64,000 nucleotides of DNA from Polaromonas glacialis (GTDB taxonomy: Bacteria; Pseudomonadota; Gammaproteobacteria; Burkholderiales; Burkholderiaceae_C): contig NZ_KL448323.1 of assembly GCF_000709345.1 (NCBI RefSeq), forward strand, positions 768,242-832,241, written 5' to 3'. Positions within the stretch are counted from its first letter, which is position 1; every line of letters begins with the position of its first letter. The notes beneath the pieces were generated by a model. The model saw nothing but the letters and a program-made list of their open reading frames with translations, did not search any database and was not told the origin of the DNA. A program made the translations under genes and the position numbers. Shown here one piece after another: positions 27,134 through 36,670 of this stretch.

Positions 27134-30100
27134 AAATCCGCAAACTGTTCCTGACGGCGTTTGGCCCGTTCACCAATGCCGCGCTGGATTTCTCGGGCGC
27201 GGCCAACCTGCACCTGGTCTATGGCGCCAACGAGGCCGGCAAGTCTTCGGCGCTGCGTGCCATGACCGATCTGCGCTACGGTATTCATCCGCGCAGCAAG
27301 GACGATTTTGTGCATGGCTTCAAGGACATGCTGTTGGCGGGGTGTTTCGAGGATGCGGCGGGCGCCGCTGTAGGCCTGGCGCGCCGCAAGGGCAACAAGA
27401 ACCCGCTGATGAATGCCGACCCGTCAAGCGGCCTGCCTTTGACGGACCCTGCGGTTTCCGCCGACGTGCTGCTGGCGCTGACCGGCGGGGTAGCGCGCGA
27501 GCAGTTCGACACCATGTATGGCCTGAATTCCGCGCACCTGCGCAAGGGCGGCCAGATGCTGATCCAGGGCGAAGGCGAACTGGGCGCCGCGCTGTTCGAG
27601 GCCAGCACCGGCTCGGCCGGCATCAAACAGATGCTCCAGACGCTGCAACTTGACGCGAAAAAATACTTTGTCCCCAAGGGCCAGTTGCCCATCCTCAATG
27701 AAGCTGCGCGGCAGCTCGAAGAGGCCCGCCAGCGCTACCGGCAGGCCGTGACCAAGCCGGACCAGTGGAAGGCGCTCAAGCGTGTCCATGACGAGGCGCA
27801 GGCCCAGCTTGCGCAGGCCAGGGAACAACTGGCCGGCCAGCGCAGGCGGCTTGGAGCGCTGACCGAGTTGCGGGCGGTCGAGCCCCTGCTGCGCGAGCTG
27901 GACATGGCCGAAAGCCAGTGGGACGCGGTGCAAGGCCATGTGGCGCTGCCAGCCGATGCCCGGGACTGCAGGCTGGCCGCGCTTTTGCACCAGGCGCAGT
28001 CGCACAGCGCGCTGCTTGAAGCCGACGAAGCGATTGCACAATGCCGCGATTCGCTGCTGGCGCTGGAGATCGAGCCCCTGCTGCTCACCCATGCGGCGGC
28101 CATCGACCGACTGGAGGCCGACGTGTCGCTGGTGCGGCGCGAGCGTGATGTCCGGCGCAAGCTGCAGGCTGCGACCGATGACGAAGGCCGGCAGCTGATG
28201 CTGCGGGTGCAGCAGATGCAGTCCGGCCGCCAGGCGGTTGACAGCCTGGAAGAATTCTTCAGTCATGCGCCGTCGGCGGCGGACCAGGCCGAGGTGCTGC
28301 GCACGCTGGAAGCGTTTCAGGCACTGAACATCGAGTTGCAGCATGTCCAGTCCCGGCTGGCGGCAGACGACTGCGAGCTGGCGCAACTGCGGCGCGAGGA
28401 GGTCCATGAGCCGGCAGCGGATTTGCGACAGGCCCTGACGCTGGCGCTGGAGCAGGCCCGGTCGCTGGGCGATGCGCAGCAGCGGCTGTTGGGCCTGCAG
28501 GCCGGACTGGAAACCGAGCAGCGCAAGCTCGACGGGTCATTGCGCGACATGGGGCTGCAGTCGCCCGCGCAACTGACGCTCACGGGCTGGCTCGCCGTTG
28601 CCGAAATCGATGGCTGGGAACGCGAACGCAGCGAACTGCTCAGGCAGACAGCGCTTGACGGGAACCGGATTGAGCAGTTGCAGACCGATCTGGCATTGCA
28701 GCACCGGCGCAGCAAGCGCCTGGCAGCTACTGGCGAAGTCGTGACGGGCGACACCTTGCGCCAAGCCAGGGAACTGCGGGAAGCCAACTGGCAGGCCCTA
28801 CGGTTTGTTTTTCTCAACCCTGATGCAGAAGCGGCCAAGCGTTCAAGTAGCGAGACGTTCGACGACACCCTGCCGCTACGTTTCGAGCAGGCGCAGGCCG
28901 AGGCCGACCGGCAGGCTGACCTGTTGCGCGAGGGTGCGCAGCGAGCCGCCGAAGTGGCCGAATGCGGGCAGCGCATTGCAGAAATGACGCAGGCGCTTTC
29001 CGACCTGCAGGCCCGCCAGGCCGAACACGCCCAGACACTGGCGTCGCTGGACAGCCGCTGGCAGCAAACCCTGTCGCGCCTGGGGATTCCCGCCGGCACG
29101 GCAGCCGGGGTGCGGGAGTGGCTGGTGGTCCGGCAAACGGCACTCGACCGGCATGAGCGCCTTGCGCAGGCCAGGCTTTCCCAGGACCTGCTGGCGCAGC
29201 AGATGGCGGCAGCCTGCCAGGGCTTGTGCCATGCCCTGCGGGCGCTGGGGTACGCACTGCCTGCGATACAGCCACCCCTCGATGCGCTGGTCGCGCTGGG
29301 CACCGCCGCCGACCGCGAACTGGTGACCGCGCGGGCTGCGATGCAGCGCTGGCGTGTTGACCTGATCAGCCTGGAGCAGAGCATTCAGGCTGACCAGGCC
29401 CGCGATGCCGAACTGGCCCGGTTGATCCAGAACTCTCGTGTGGCGCTGGACCACAGTTGCTCGCGCCTGTTCCTGGACAAGGATGCCGAAGCGCCGGCCC
29501 TCAAGGCGCGGCTCGCTGAACTCCAGCACTGGGTCAATGACTACCAGCTGCATGCGGGCCAGCAGCATCAGCTCAGGCAAATGCAGGCGAGCGAAGAAGC
29601 TGTCGCCGAATCGGCAGCTGCCCTGGGCCAGCTGTTGGGGGAAGCGCTCCTGGATCATCTGGATGCCTGGATCGATGCGCTGGCCGGGAGGCTCTCGCGT
29701 TCCCGCGAGGCCTCCGCGACAAAGGCATCGCTGCAACGCAGGGAGGCCGAGGAAGCCGCGCGCCGGCAACGTGCATGCTCGGCCCTCGAAGAGGCCCGTC
29801 AGACCCTTCAAGGGCTGGTCAGCCAGGCAGGGGTGCAGCATGCCGACGAGCTGCCGGAGGCGGAAACCCGCTCCAGCCAGCAGCACGCGCTGCGCCTGCG
29901 CCTTCAGGGGCTCAGGGACCAGCTTGCACGAACTTCCCGCAAGGACGCTTCCACCCTGCGCCACGAACTTGCCAGCCGGGACAGCGTGACCATCGAGCAG
30001 GAAAAACAGACCTGCGCGGCTGCGATCCTCGGGCTGGAGTCAGACGAAAAAACTGCCATCGAGGCAGAGCAGGCCGCCCGGCTTGCGCTGGCGACAATCG

Positions 30101-30675
30101 ACACATCGGACGACGCGGCCCGGGCCAAGGAAGAAATGGAAGCCGCCATTGCCCGCTACCGCGCCGGCGTGCGGCCCTGGGCGCAGCTCAAGCTGGCCGA
30201 AGCACTGCTGGGTGAAGCCCTGCGCCGCCACCGCGAAAAAGCGCAGGGCCCGGTGGTGGCCCTGGCAGGCGAGTACTTCCGGCTCATGACGGCGGGGCGC
30301 TTTGTGCGGCTGGTGGTCGATGCCGACAGCGACACGCCGCTGCTGCTCGCCCAGCCGGCCCAGGGCAAGGCCCTGGAGATTTCGGCATTGAGCGAAGGTA
30401 CGGCCGACCAGTTGTACCTCGCCTTGCGGCTGGCCGCGCTGGAAGTGCAGCGCAAGCCCGGCCGCATGATGCCGCTGGTGCTCGACGATGTGTTCATGAC
30501 CGCCGATGACGAACGGGCCACCCACATGTTCCGCGCCCTGGCAAAATTCGCCGCTGCATCGCAGGTGCTGGTGTTCACCCACCACCACCATTTGCTGGCG
30601 CTGGCGTCTGGCGCTGTCGGGGAAAACGGGTTGCGGGTGCATCGGCTCGAAGCCGCACCTGCGCACGGCCAGTGA
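27130..30675 (+). CDS. YhaN-like SMC-type AAA ATPase, partner of the nuclease
   Basis: The 1181-residue protein is a Rad50/SbcC-like ATPase of the YhaN type. The N-terminal half-domain has MKIRKLFLTAFGPFTNAAL and the Walker A GANEAGKSSALR; the C-terminal half has LSEGTADQLYLALRLA (signature) and PLVLDDVFMTADDERA (Walker B). About 800 residues of Gln/Ala/Leu/Arg-rich coiled coil lie between. No zinc-hook CxxC is evident at the coil centre, unlike Rad50 and SbcC. It forms a bicistronic unit with the upstream nuclease and should bridge or process DNA ends. Confidence 0.9.
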   Translation: MKIRKLFLTAFGPFTNAALDFSGAANLHLVYGANEAGKSSALRAMTDLRYGIHPRSKDDFVHGFKDMLLAGCFEDAAGAAVGLARRKGNKNPLMNADPSSGLPLTDPAVSADVLLALTGGVAREQFDTMYGLNSAHLRKGGQMLIQGEGELGAALFEASTGSAGIKQMLQTLQLDAKKYFVPKGQLPILNEAARQLEEARQRYRQAVTKPDQWKALKRVHDEAQAQLAQAREQLAGQRRRLGALTELRAVEPLLRELDMAESQWDAVQGHVALPADARDCRLAALLHQAQSHSALLEADEAIAQCRDSLLALEIEPLLLTHAAAIDRLEADVSLVRRERDVRRKLQAATDDEGRQLMLRVQQMQSGRQAVDSLEEFFSHAPSAADQAEVLRTLEAFQALNIELQHVQSRLAADDCELAQLRREEVHEPAADLRQALTLALEQARSLGDAQQRLLGLQAGLETEQRKLDGSLRDMGLQSPAQLTLTGWLAVAEIDGWERERSELLRQTALDGNRIEQLQTDLALQHRRSKRLAATGEVVTGDTLRQARELREANWQALRFVFLNPDAEAAKRSSSETFDDTLPLRFEQAQAEADRQADLLREGAQRAAEVAECGQRIAEMTQALSDLQARQAEHAQTLASLDSRWQQTLSRLGIPAGTAAGVREWLVVRQTALDRHERLAQARLSQDLLAQQMAAACQGLCHALRALGYALPAIQPPLDALVALGTAADRELVTARAAMQRWRVDLISLEQSIQADQARDAELARLIQNSRVALDHSCSRLFLDKDAEAPALKARLAELQHWVNDYQLHAGQQHQLRQMQASEEAVAESAAALGQLLGEALLDHLDAWIDALAGRLSRSREASATKASLQRREAEEAARRQRACSALEEARQTLQGLVSQAGVQHADELPEAETRSSQQHALRLRLQGLRDQLARTSRKDASTLRHELASRDSVTIEQEKQTCAAAILGLESDEKTAIEAEQAARLALATIDTSDDAARAKEEMEAAIARYRAGVRPWAQLKLAEALLGEALRRHREKAQGPVVALAGEYFRLMTAGRFVRLVVDADSDTPLLLAQPAQGKALEISALSEGTADQLYLALRLAALEVQRKPGRMMPLVLDDVFMTADDERATHMFRALAKFAAASQVLVFTHHHHLLALASGAVGENGLRVHRLEAAPAHGQ

Positions 30676-30757
30676 AGTCAGTGACAGGAAGGAGCGTTTC
30701 GACGTTCCTGTTAATGGTTATTTACTGCCTTTGCGCACTACCAGCAAGCGCTGACAG

Positions 30758-30772
30758 CTATCATTTTTGATT
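30758..30772. repeat. Degenerate CTAT-N7-ATAG element
   Basis: AGCTAT followed by 7 nt and GATT, preceded by AAGCGCTGAC. It lies in the gap before the 93-residue gene. Confidence 0.4.
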
Positions 30773-30795
30773 TCAATGAAAGACAAGGGGATTGC

Positions 30796-31077
30796 ATGAT
30801 TGTTCGTTTCCACATCGACCCGATGGAGCAGGACCTGTATGAATACAGCGTCAGCTATGAAGGGGAGACGCTGTATGCCGATGTTGGTCTGGGCTCCATG
30901 GAGGACTGCATCGTCGCCGCCACGGAAGGGCTGGACCAGGAAGCCGTGGCTGCCGAAATAGCCTACAAGGGAATCATCAGCGGAACCTATGCGCTGGCGT
31001 CGCTGGCCCTGATGTCTGGGCAGATTGCCGACCATGCGCTTCAAACGACGCTGGCCATTGAAGAGGTTTTACCCTGA
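30796..31077 (+). CDS. Small acidic protein of unknown function
   Basis: The 93-residue protein (MIVRFHIDPMEQDLYEYSVS...) is acidic, has no signal peptide or clear membrane helix, and I do not recognise its family. A good AAGGGGAT ribosome binding site sits just before the ATG and codon use matches the neighbours, so I think it is real. It lies between the nuclease-ATPase pair and the histidine kinase, 103 bp before the kinase; cotranscription with the kinase is possible. Confidence 0.6.
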   Translation: MIVRFHIDPMEQDLYEYSVSYEGETLYADVGLGSMEDCIVAATEGLDQEAVAAEIAYKGIISGTYALASLALMSGQIADHALQTTLAIEEVLP

Positions 31078-31180
31078 AGCCCTGGGGTTGCCGTGCTGTT
31101 AGAAGCCCGGACTGTCCACAAAATCCGTCCCAGTCCAGGCACCTGTCAGGCTGGTTTCCCGCCTCAGGAGAAAGGCTTCA

Positions 31181-33448
31181 TTGACGCATTCCCGCAGCCT
31201 CGGTCTTTACCTGGCGATCTGCTTTTCGCTGCTGTCGCTGTTGCTGACCCTTATTTTGGTGGCGGTGATCGACGTCACCGTCACGAAGCAGGCCAAGGCC
31301 AGCATTGGCGCGAGTCTGGCCGAGCTTTCCTACCAGATGAGCTACCGGCTGGACCGGGCCATGTTCGAGCGTTACAGAGAAGTCCAGCTGATGGCCGAGC
31401 GAATCGGCACGGACAGCCGGGCCGTGCGCGAGCCTGTAAACCGCAGGGCGCTCGACAGCCTTCAGCGCACCTACCCGCATTACGCCTGGATGGGGGCCGC
31501 CGACCACCAGGGCCAGGTGCTGGTGGCCACCCGCGGCGTCCTGGAGGGCAGCGACGTTTCCGCCCGACCCTGGTTTCAGAATGCGCTGAAGGAAATTCAT
31601 GTGGGCGATGTGCATGAGGCCAAGCTGCTGGCCAAGCTCCTGCCCAACACCACGGGAGCGCCCTTGCGTTTCGTGGACATCGCCTTTCCCTATGCAGGCG
31701 CAGACGGCCGGGTGCAGGGGGTGCTGGGCGCGCATCTTTCCTGGGAATGGGCCAAGACGATCGAGCAGTCGATCACCGAGCCGGTCGGCAAGGAGCGCGA
31801 GGTGGAAGCGCTGATCCTGTCGGCCGACAACAAGGTGCTGCTGGGACCGGCCGACCTGGAGGGGCAGACGCTGGCGCTGCAAAGCCTGCAAGGCTTTACA
31901 AAGGGCGCGCGCGGTTTTTACACGGAACGCCTGCCCGATGGCAACGACTACCTGGTGGGCATCAGCCAAGGCAGCGGTTATGCCGACTATCCGGGCCTGG
32001 GCTGGAAAGTGATCATGCGCCAGCCTCTCGATAACGCCTATTTGCCAGTCAAGCAGCTGCACAGGCAGGTGTTCCTGATTGGAATTCTGGTGGCATCGGT
32101 GTTTTCCCTGCTGGGATTCTGGGTTGCGCGCGCGATCACCCGCCCGATCAAGCTGCTGTCGCATTCGGCGCAGCGGCTGGAGTCCGGCGAGCATGACGCC
32201 ATCAACGCCATCGGCGCCATCGATCCCGCCTACACCGAAGTCAGCGCTCTGGGGCGGTCGCTCAATTCCCTGATCCGCAACCTTCAGCAAAAGGAAGCCG
32301 ACCTGAAAGATCTCAATGCCACGCTTGAACACCGGGTGGCGCAACGAACCCTTGAGTTGACGCAAGCGCTGCAAAATGTGCGCGACAACGAAAACCGCAT
32401 CAACACCATCGTCGAAACCGCCCAGGACGCGTTTATCGGCGTGAATTTCCAGGGGCGCATCACCGACTGGAATTCACAGGCGGAAGTCATGCTGGGCTGG
32501 CGGCGCGATGAAATGCTGGGCCAGCCGCTGGAGCGCCTGGTGCCCGAGCGCTTTGCCGGCAGCATCCGCAAGGCGATGCAGGTGTTTGCCAGCACGGGGA
32601 AGGCCAGCTTCGTCAACACCAAGCTCGAACGGCTGGTGCAGACGCGTGATTCGGGAGAGCTTGCGGTGGAGGTGCGAGTCGGGCTCATCAACAACAGCAA
32701 GCTGAATTTTTTCAGCGCTTTCCTGCGCGATATTTCGGAGCGCAAGCAGGTCGAGCGCATGAAAAGCGAGTTCATTTCGACAGCCTCTCATGAGCTTCGA
32801 ACGCCCTTGACGGCCATTTATGGTTCGCTCAGCCTGATCAATTCCGGCATGGCGGGCGATCTGCCGCCCGATGCCAAAGAGCTGGTGGATATTTCCTACC
32901 GGAGCGCCGAGCGGCTGGTGCTTCTCATCAACGACATTCTGGATGTTGAAAAAATCGAATCCCACAGCATGGTTTACCACAGGGCGGTGCTGCCGCTGCT
33001 GCCGCTGCTGGCCGAGTCGATACGGGCCACGCAAGGCTATGCGGACCAATACCAGGTGAAGTTTGAGCTGGTATCGGGCAGCGGTGAAGAAACCCTGGTG
33101 TGGGCCGATGCCGGCCGCCTGACCCAGGTCATGGTCAACCTGCTGTCCAATGCGGCCAAGTTTTCTCCGTCCGGCGGGGCCGTCGTCACCGTCAGCCTGC
33201 GGCGCGGTGCGGATTCCGTGCGTGTTTTGGTCACCGATGCCGGCATGGGCATTGCCGAGGATTTTCGCAGCCGGATATTTCAGCGCTTTGCCCAGTCCGA
33301 CGGTTCGGATCGCCGGCAAAAAGGCGGCACCGGGCTGGGCCTGAACATCTGCAAAAGCATCATCGAGGCGCACCGGGGCCGGATTGATTTTGTCAGCGAA
33401 CCCGGCAAGGGCTCTACCTTCTACTTCGATCTGCCGCTGGCTGGCTGA
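31181..33448 (+). CDS. Membrane sensor histidine kinase (Cache-HAMP-PAS-HisKA-HATPase)
   Basis: The 755-residue protein has an N-terminal helix (LGLYLAICFSLLSLLLTLIL), a periplasmic double-Cache-like domain to about residue 290 (YPHYAWMGAADHQGQVL, ARPWFQNALKE), a second helix (VFLIGILVASVFSLLGFWV), HAMP, a short coiled coil, a PAS domain (NRINTIVETAQDAFIGV), HisKA with SASHELRTPL-type TASHELRTPL (phospho-His near 537), and an HATPase with NLLSNAAKF and GGTGLGLNICKS. The start is TTG 31181, 10 nt after AGGAG. It converges, 14 bp apart, with a glycosyltransferase operon that contains a receiver protein, its likely partner. Confidence 0.9.
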   Translation: MTHSRSLGLYLAICFSLLSLLLTLILVAVIDVTVTKQAKASIGASLAELSYQMSYRLDRAMFERYREVQLMAERIGTDSRAVREPVNRRALDSLQRTYPHYAWMGAADHQGQVLVATRGVLEGSDVSARPWFQNALKEIHVGDVHEAKLLAKLLPNTTGAPLRFVDIAFPYAGADGRVQGVLGAHLSWEWAKTIEQSITEPVGKEREVEALILSADNKVLLGPADLEGQTLALQSLQGFTKGARGFYTERLPDGNDYLVGISQGSGYADYPGLGWKVIMRQPLDNAYLPVKQLHRQVFLIGILVASVFSLLGFWVARAITRPIKLLSHSAQRLESGEHDAINAIGAIDPAYTEVSALGRSLNSLIRNLQQKEADLKDLNATLEHRVAQRTLELTQALQNVRDNENRINTIVETAQDAFIGVNFQGRITDWNSQAEVMLGWRRDEMLGQPLERLVPERFAGSIRKAMQVFASTGKASFVNTKLERLVQTRDSGELAVEVRVGLINNSKLNFFSAFLRDISERKQVERMKSEFISTASHELRTPLTAIYGSLSLINSGMAGDLPPDAKELVDISYRSAERLVLLINDILDVEKIESHSMVYHRAVLPLLPLLAESIRATQGYADQYQVKFELVSGSGEETLVWADAGRLTQVMVNLLSNAAKFSPSGGAVVTVSLRRGADSVRVLVTDAGMGIAEDFRSRIFQRFAQSDGSDRRQKGGTGLGLNICKSIIEAHRGRIDFVSEPGKGSTFYFDLPLAG

Positions 33449-33462
33449 GCGTTCCACGCAGT

Positions 33463-34863
33463 TCAGGGCAGTTTAGGCTGATGGCCCACGCCCTTGCGCT
33501 TCATCTCGCCCCAGCTCGATTCCTGCTGACGCGCCCAGCGGTACAGGCCGATCAGCCGCCACCAGCTATTGATCTGGCGGTAGCCCAGGTTTTCCAGCAC
33601 CACCACCAGCGCCAGCAGGGCCAGTTGCCTGAATTTCGGGTAGATGTGAAACGAAATTTCCTCCAGCAGCAGGCCCGAGGCCGACAGCAGGATGCCCAGG
33701 CCGATGGCCATGAACAGGAACACCGAGAAAGCCTGCCATGAGATCAGGTCAAACACATAGGCATACAGCATGAACAGGTAGCCGCCCAGCTCCACCAGCG
33801 GCCCCAGCCATTCAAACAGGATCATGAAGGGAAAAGCCACCCAGCCAGGCGCGCCGCCATTGCGGCTGAACATCAGCGCCCAGTGGCTGCTCAGGCTCTC
33901 GGACAAGCCGCGCTGCCAGCGTATGCGCTGGTTCCTGAGGGTGGTCCTGTCCTCGGGCGCCTCGGTCCAGCACACCGGCTCCGGCACAAAGATGATCCGG
34001 TAGGGCTTGCCCTGTTCCCTGAGCTGGCGATGTATGCGCACCACGAGTTCCATGTCTTCGCCGATGGTGTTGCTGCGGTAGCCGCCGGCGGCCACCACCA
34101 CCTCTTTCTTGAACAGTCCGAAGGCGCCTGAAATGATCAGCATGGCATTGATTTGCGACCATCCCAGACGGCCGAACAAAAAAGCGCGCAGGTATTCGAC
34201 CACTTGGAACAGGGCCCAGATATTGGTCGGCAGCCCGACCTTGGTCAAAAAGCCGTCTGTCACTTCGCAGCCATTGGCCACCCGCACGGTGCCGCCGGTG
34301 GCCACCGTGTCGGGATCGTTCAGGAAGGGCTTGGCCACGCGCTGCAGGCTGTCGCGCGCCAGGATCGAATCGGCATCGACGCCGCAAAACAGCGGGTGGT
34401 GGGCGACATTGATGCCGGCGTTCAGGGAGTCGGCCTTGCCGCCGTTTTCCTTGTCGATCACGCGAAGGTTGGGATGCACGAGTGAGCGGTAAATGCCCCG
34501 CACCGGCTTGGTCGCCAGCCCGTCTCGCTCGGCGGCAGGAAAGGGGAGCAGGGAAAACTCCCGCTTGAGCACTTCCAGTGTGTTGTCCTTGGAGCCGTCG
34601 TTGATGACGATGATTTCAAACTCCGAATACGTCAGCTGGAACATGGAGCGGATCGACGCGGTAATCGTGGCTTCTTCGTTGTAGGCCGGCACCAGGATGC
34701 TGATGCCTGGCTCCAGGCCGCTGAAGACCTGCGGCAGGTCGTCCAGCAGCTTTTCCTGCTTGTTGCGCTGCAGGGCAAAGATGGACAGGAAGTTAAGGGC
34801 GAGGTAGCCTGCGTTGAGCAGGATGAAATACGCGAAGATGGCCCAGGTGGTGAATTCAATCAT
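33463..34863 (-). CDS. Processive family-2 glycosyltransferase, polysaccharide synthase
   Basis: The 466-residue inner-membrane protein has one N-terminal helix, a cytosolic GT-A domain with ISILVPAYNEEATI, VINDGSKDN (D89), DADS (D163, D165), GED (268-270) and QRIRW (312-316), then about four C-terminal helices. The D,D,D,QxxRW set marks processive beta-glycan synthases such as PgaC, NodC, BcsA and hyaluronan synthase. The sugar is unknown; overall look is closest to PgaC/poly-GlcNAc-type enzymes but no PgaB deacetylase is present. It is the last gene of the RR-YaiO-HEAT-GT operon, 12 bp after the HEAT gene. Confidence 0.9.
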   Translation of the reverse strand: MIEFTTWAIFAYFILLNAGYLALNFLSIFALQRNKQEKLLDDLPQVFSGLEPGISILVPAYNEEATITASIRSMFQLTYSEFEIIVINDGSKDNTLEVLKREFSLLPFPAAERDGLATKPVRGIYRSLVHPNLRVIDKENGGKADSLNAGINVAHHPLFCGVDADSILARDSLQRVAKPFLNDPDTVATGGTVRVANGCEVTDGFLTKVGLPTNIWALFQVVEYLRAFLFGRLGWSQINAMLIISGAFGLFKKEVVVAAGGYRSNTIGEDMELVVRIHRQLREQGKPYRIIFVPEPVCWTEAPEDRTTLRNQRIRWQRGLSESLSSHWALMFSRNGGAPGWVAFPFMILFEWLGPLVELGGYLFMLYAYVFDLISWQAFSVFLFMAIGLGILLSASGLLLEEISFHIYPKFRQLALLALVVVLENLGYRQINSWWRLIGLYRWARQQESSWGEMKRKGVGHQPKLP

Positions 34864-34875
34864 GGGGGCAGGGCT

Positions 34876-35934
34876 TCAGGCCATGGGGCCGTGGTATTCG
34901 GCCAGCACATGGTCCAGCATGCCTATGGCCAGCCCATCCGTGGTTTGTTGGCGCAGCAGGCTCAGTTGTTGGGGGCCGAAGAACGGCAGCCTGGCCAGCG
35001 ACTGCGCGGCCTGGTAGCGCACCCACCATTGCTCGTCATGCAGCGACTGGCGAAGCAGTCCAATGTCGTCCTCTTCGCCAAAACTGCCCAGGAACCTTGC
35101 TACTTCGACCCGGACCCGCCAATCGGCATGCTGCCAGAAATACCGCACCGCAGGCAGCAGCTTCGCATCCGAGGCCAGGTGCAACGCAGCCACCAGCGTG
35201 GCAGCTGACTTGCAGTTTTCCAGGATGAAGCGCACGGATTTCAGGGAAAGCTGAAGGTGAAGCGCATCGGCTAGCTGCAGCGCGCGCGTCCATTGACCCT
35301 GGTCCACCTTCAGGATGTTGTTGGCTAGCTGCAGCCAGAAAGCCTGCCGGGCTTCGCCCAGGAAGTTCGCAATCTGGGCAATGTCCCAGTCTCGCCGGTT
35401 GAGCAGCATGGGAAACAGCCATTCGGTGCCGCGCAGCGGGTCGATCTTGATCAGGGCGCGCGCTGCCTGGAGGGATGCGAGCCTGTCCGCCTGCGTGGCC
35501 TGCAGTGCCAGCGCGTCCCAGGACGCTTCGTCCCGAAGATGGCCCAGTGTCAGGATGGCCAGCAGCCGTTCGGAGCGGTTTCCCTTTTTCAGGAAGCCGC
35601 GTGCGGCCGCATCGCATCGCAGCTGCCTTGCCAGTCCATTGAGCCGGTCATTGGCCGGCCCGCGCAGCGACTCCTGCAGGTAAGTCCAGAGTTTGAGAAA
35701 GAAAAGCTGGTCCTGTGGGGCAAGTTCAGGCACTGGCGAGGGTGTTTCTTCATAAAGGGCCTCCAGCAGCAGCGGACGCCACCGGGCAATGAACTCTGCC
35801 TCGCGCCGGGCATTTCGGCGCATGGTGATCCGCAAGTAAATGATCACCAGCGCCAGCAGGATGGTCATGCCGACAGCGGCAATGCCGATATCGAAAGCCA
35901 GCGCCAGATACGGATCAGAAAATGTATTCAGCAC
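34876..35934 (-). CDS. Membrane-anchored HEAT-repeat protein
   Basis: The protein (352 residues from the GTG at 35934) has one N-terminal membrane helix (IGIAAVGMTILLALVIIYL) followed by a basic cytosolic region and repeated two-helix units such as RLLAILTLGHLRDEASWDAL, RLASLQAARALIKIDP and WWVRYQAAQSLARLP, typical of HEAT or PBS-lyase-type repeats. These are protein-binding scaffolds. Lying between an outer-membrane barrel and a glycan synthase, it probably assembles or regulates the synthase. The start is uncertain: GTG 35934 or TTG 35937 overlaps YaiO by about 20 nt, while ATG 35991 would overlap by 77 nt. Confidence 0.8.
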   Translation of the reverse strand: MLNTFSDPYLALAFDIGIAAVGMTILLALVIIYLRITMRRNARREAEFIARWRPLLLEALYEETPSPVPELAPQDQLFFLKLWTYLQESLRGPANDRLNGLARQLRCDAAARGFLKKGNRSERLLAILTLGHLRDEASWDALALQATQADRLASLQAARALIKIDPLRGTEWLFPMLLNRRDWDIAQIANFLGEARQAFWLQLANNILKVDQGQWTRALQLADALHLQLSLKSVRFILENCKSAATLVAALHLASDAKLLPAVRYFWQHADWRVRVEVARFLGSFGEEDDIGLLRQSLHDEQWWVRYQAAQSLARLPFFGPQQLSLLRQQTTDGLAIGMLDHVLAEYHGPMA

Positions 35935-36670
35935 CAAGATGCACGGTGTCTTGCCTGTAAAAACCGCCTTGCCAGGTGCGGGACAAGGCATAGCTGAACG
36001 CCCATTGGCGGCTCAGCGAGTGACGGCCCAGAAGGGCTGTCGAGCGAACATCCACCAGCAGCACCGTGTTGGCATTCACGGTGCTTGCTTCCTGACCGCT
36101 GCTGGCGATCAGGCCAATCGAACTGGCATTTCCGTAGTAATAGGCGCCGCGCAGTTCCGTGCTGCTGGCGTTGGTGCCCAGTGCGCGCACGGGACGCCAG
36201 GCCGCCGACAGGCTGAAGGACGAGAAATAATGCTCCAGCGCCAGGCTGGCACTGTTGATGTTGGCCGTGCTGTAGCGCCGGTTGCCCAGGCCGGCATGGA
36301 CCAGCCAGGCGGGCGCGAATTCATACTGAAGCGTGGCCTCCAGCTCATGCCTGGCCAGCACCCGGTGCGAAGGACTGATACGCCCGCCCAGTGACAAGGT
36401 GGCCTGCCCGGACAGCGGGGTGACGTACAGGCCGCCGATCTGCTGGTCATCCAGGCCAAAGCGGCGTGTTTGCGTGAAGCCCAGTTCGAGGACATCACGC
36501 GGGCTGGACTTGGGGGCCACGCGCAGTGTTTCGGAGTGCCAGCCGGGGCTGCCGTTGCTCATTTGGCTCGATTCGGCGCTGAGTCCGACCAGGGTTTGAA
36601 GCGTGTCGGTTTGGGCAAGGGATGCCACCGGAATCGCCAGCATGACAAAGTAAAAAGCTTGTATTTTCAT
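35915..36670 (-). CDS. YaiO-family outer-membrane beta-barrel protein
   Basis: The 251-residue protein has a signal peptide (MKIQAFYFVMLAIPVASLA, cleaved near SLAQ) and alternating beta strands such as HRVLARHELEATLQYEF, LVHAGLGNRRYS and WAFSYALSRTWQGGFY, ending in AEYIF with the terminal aromatic residue of barrels. It resembles the YaiO outer-membrane family, whose E. coli member sits near the glycosyltransferase YaiP. Here it likely lets the glycan pass, or anchors it at, the outer membrane. It overlaps the receiver gene by 4 nt. Confidence 0.8.
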   Translation of the reverse strand: MKIQAFYFVMLAIPVASLAQTDTLQTLVGLSAESSQMSNGSPGWHSETLRVAPKSSPRDVLELGFTQTRRFGLDDQQIGGLYVTPLSGQATLSLGGRISPSHRVLARHELEATLQYEFAPAWLVHAGLGNRRYSTANINSASLALEHYFSSFSLSAAWRPVRALGTNASSTELRGAYYYGNASSIGLIASSGQEASTVNANTVLLVDVRSTALLGRHSLSRQWAFSYALSRTWQGGFYRQDTVHLGAEYIF

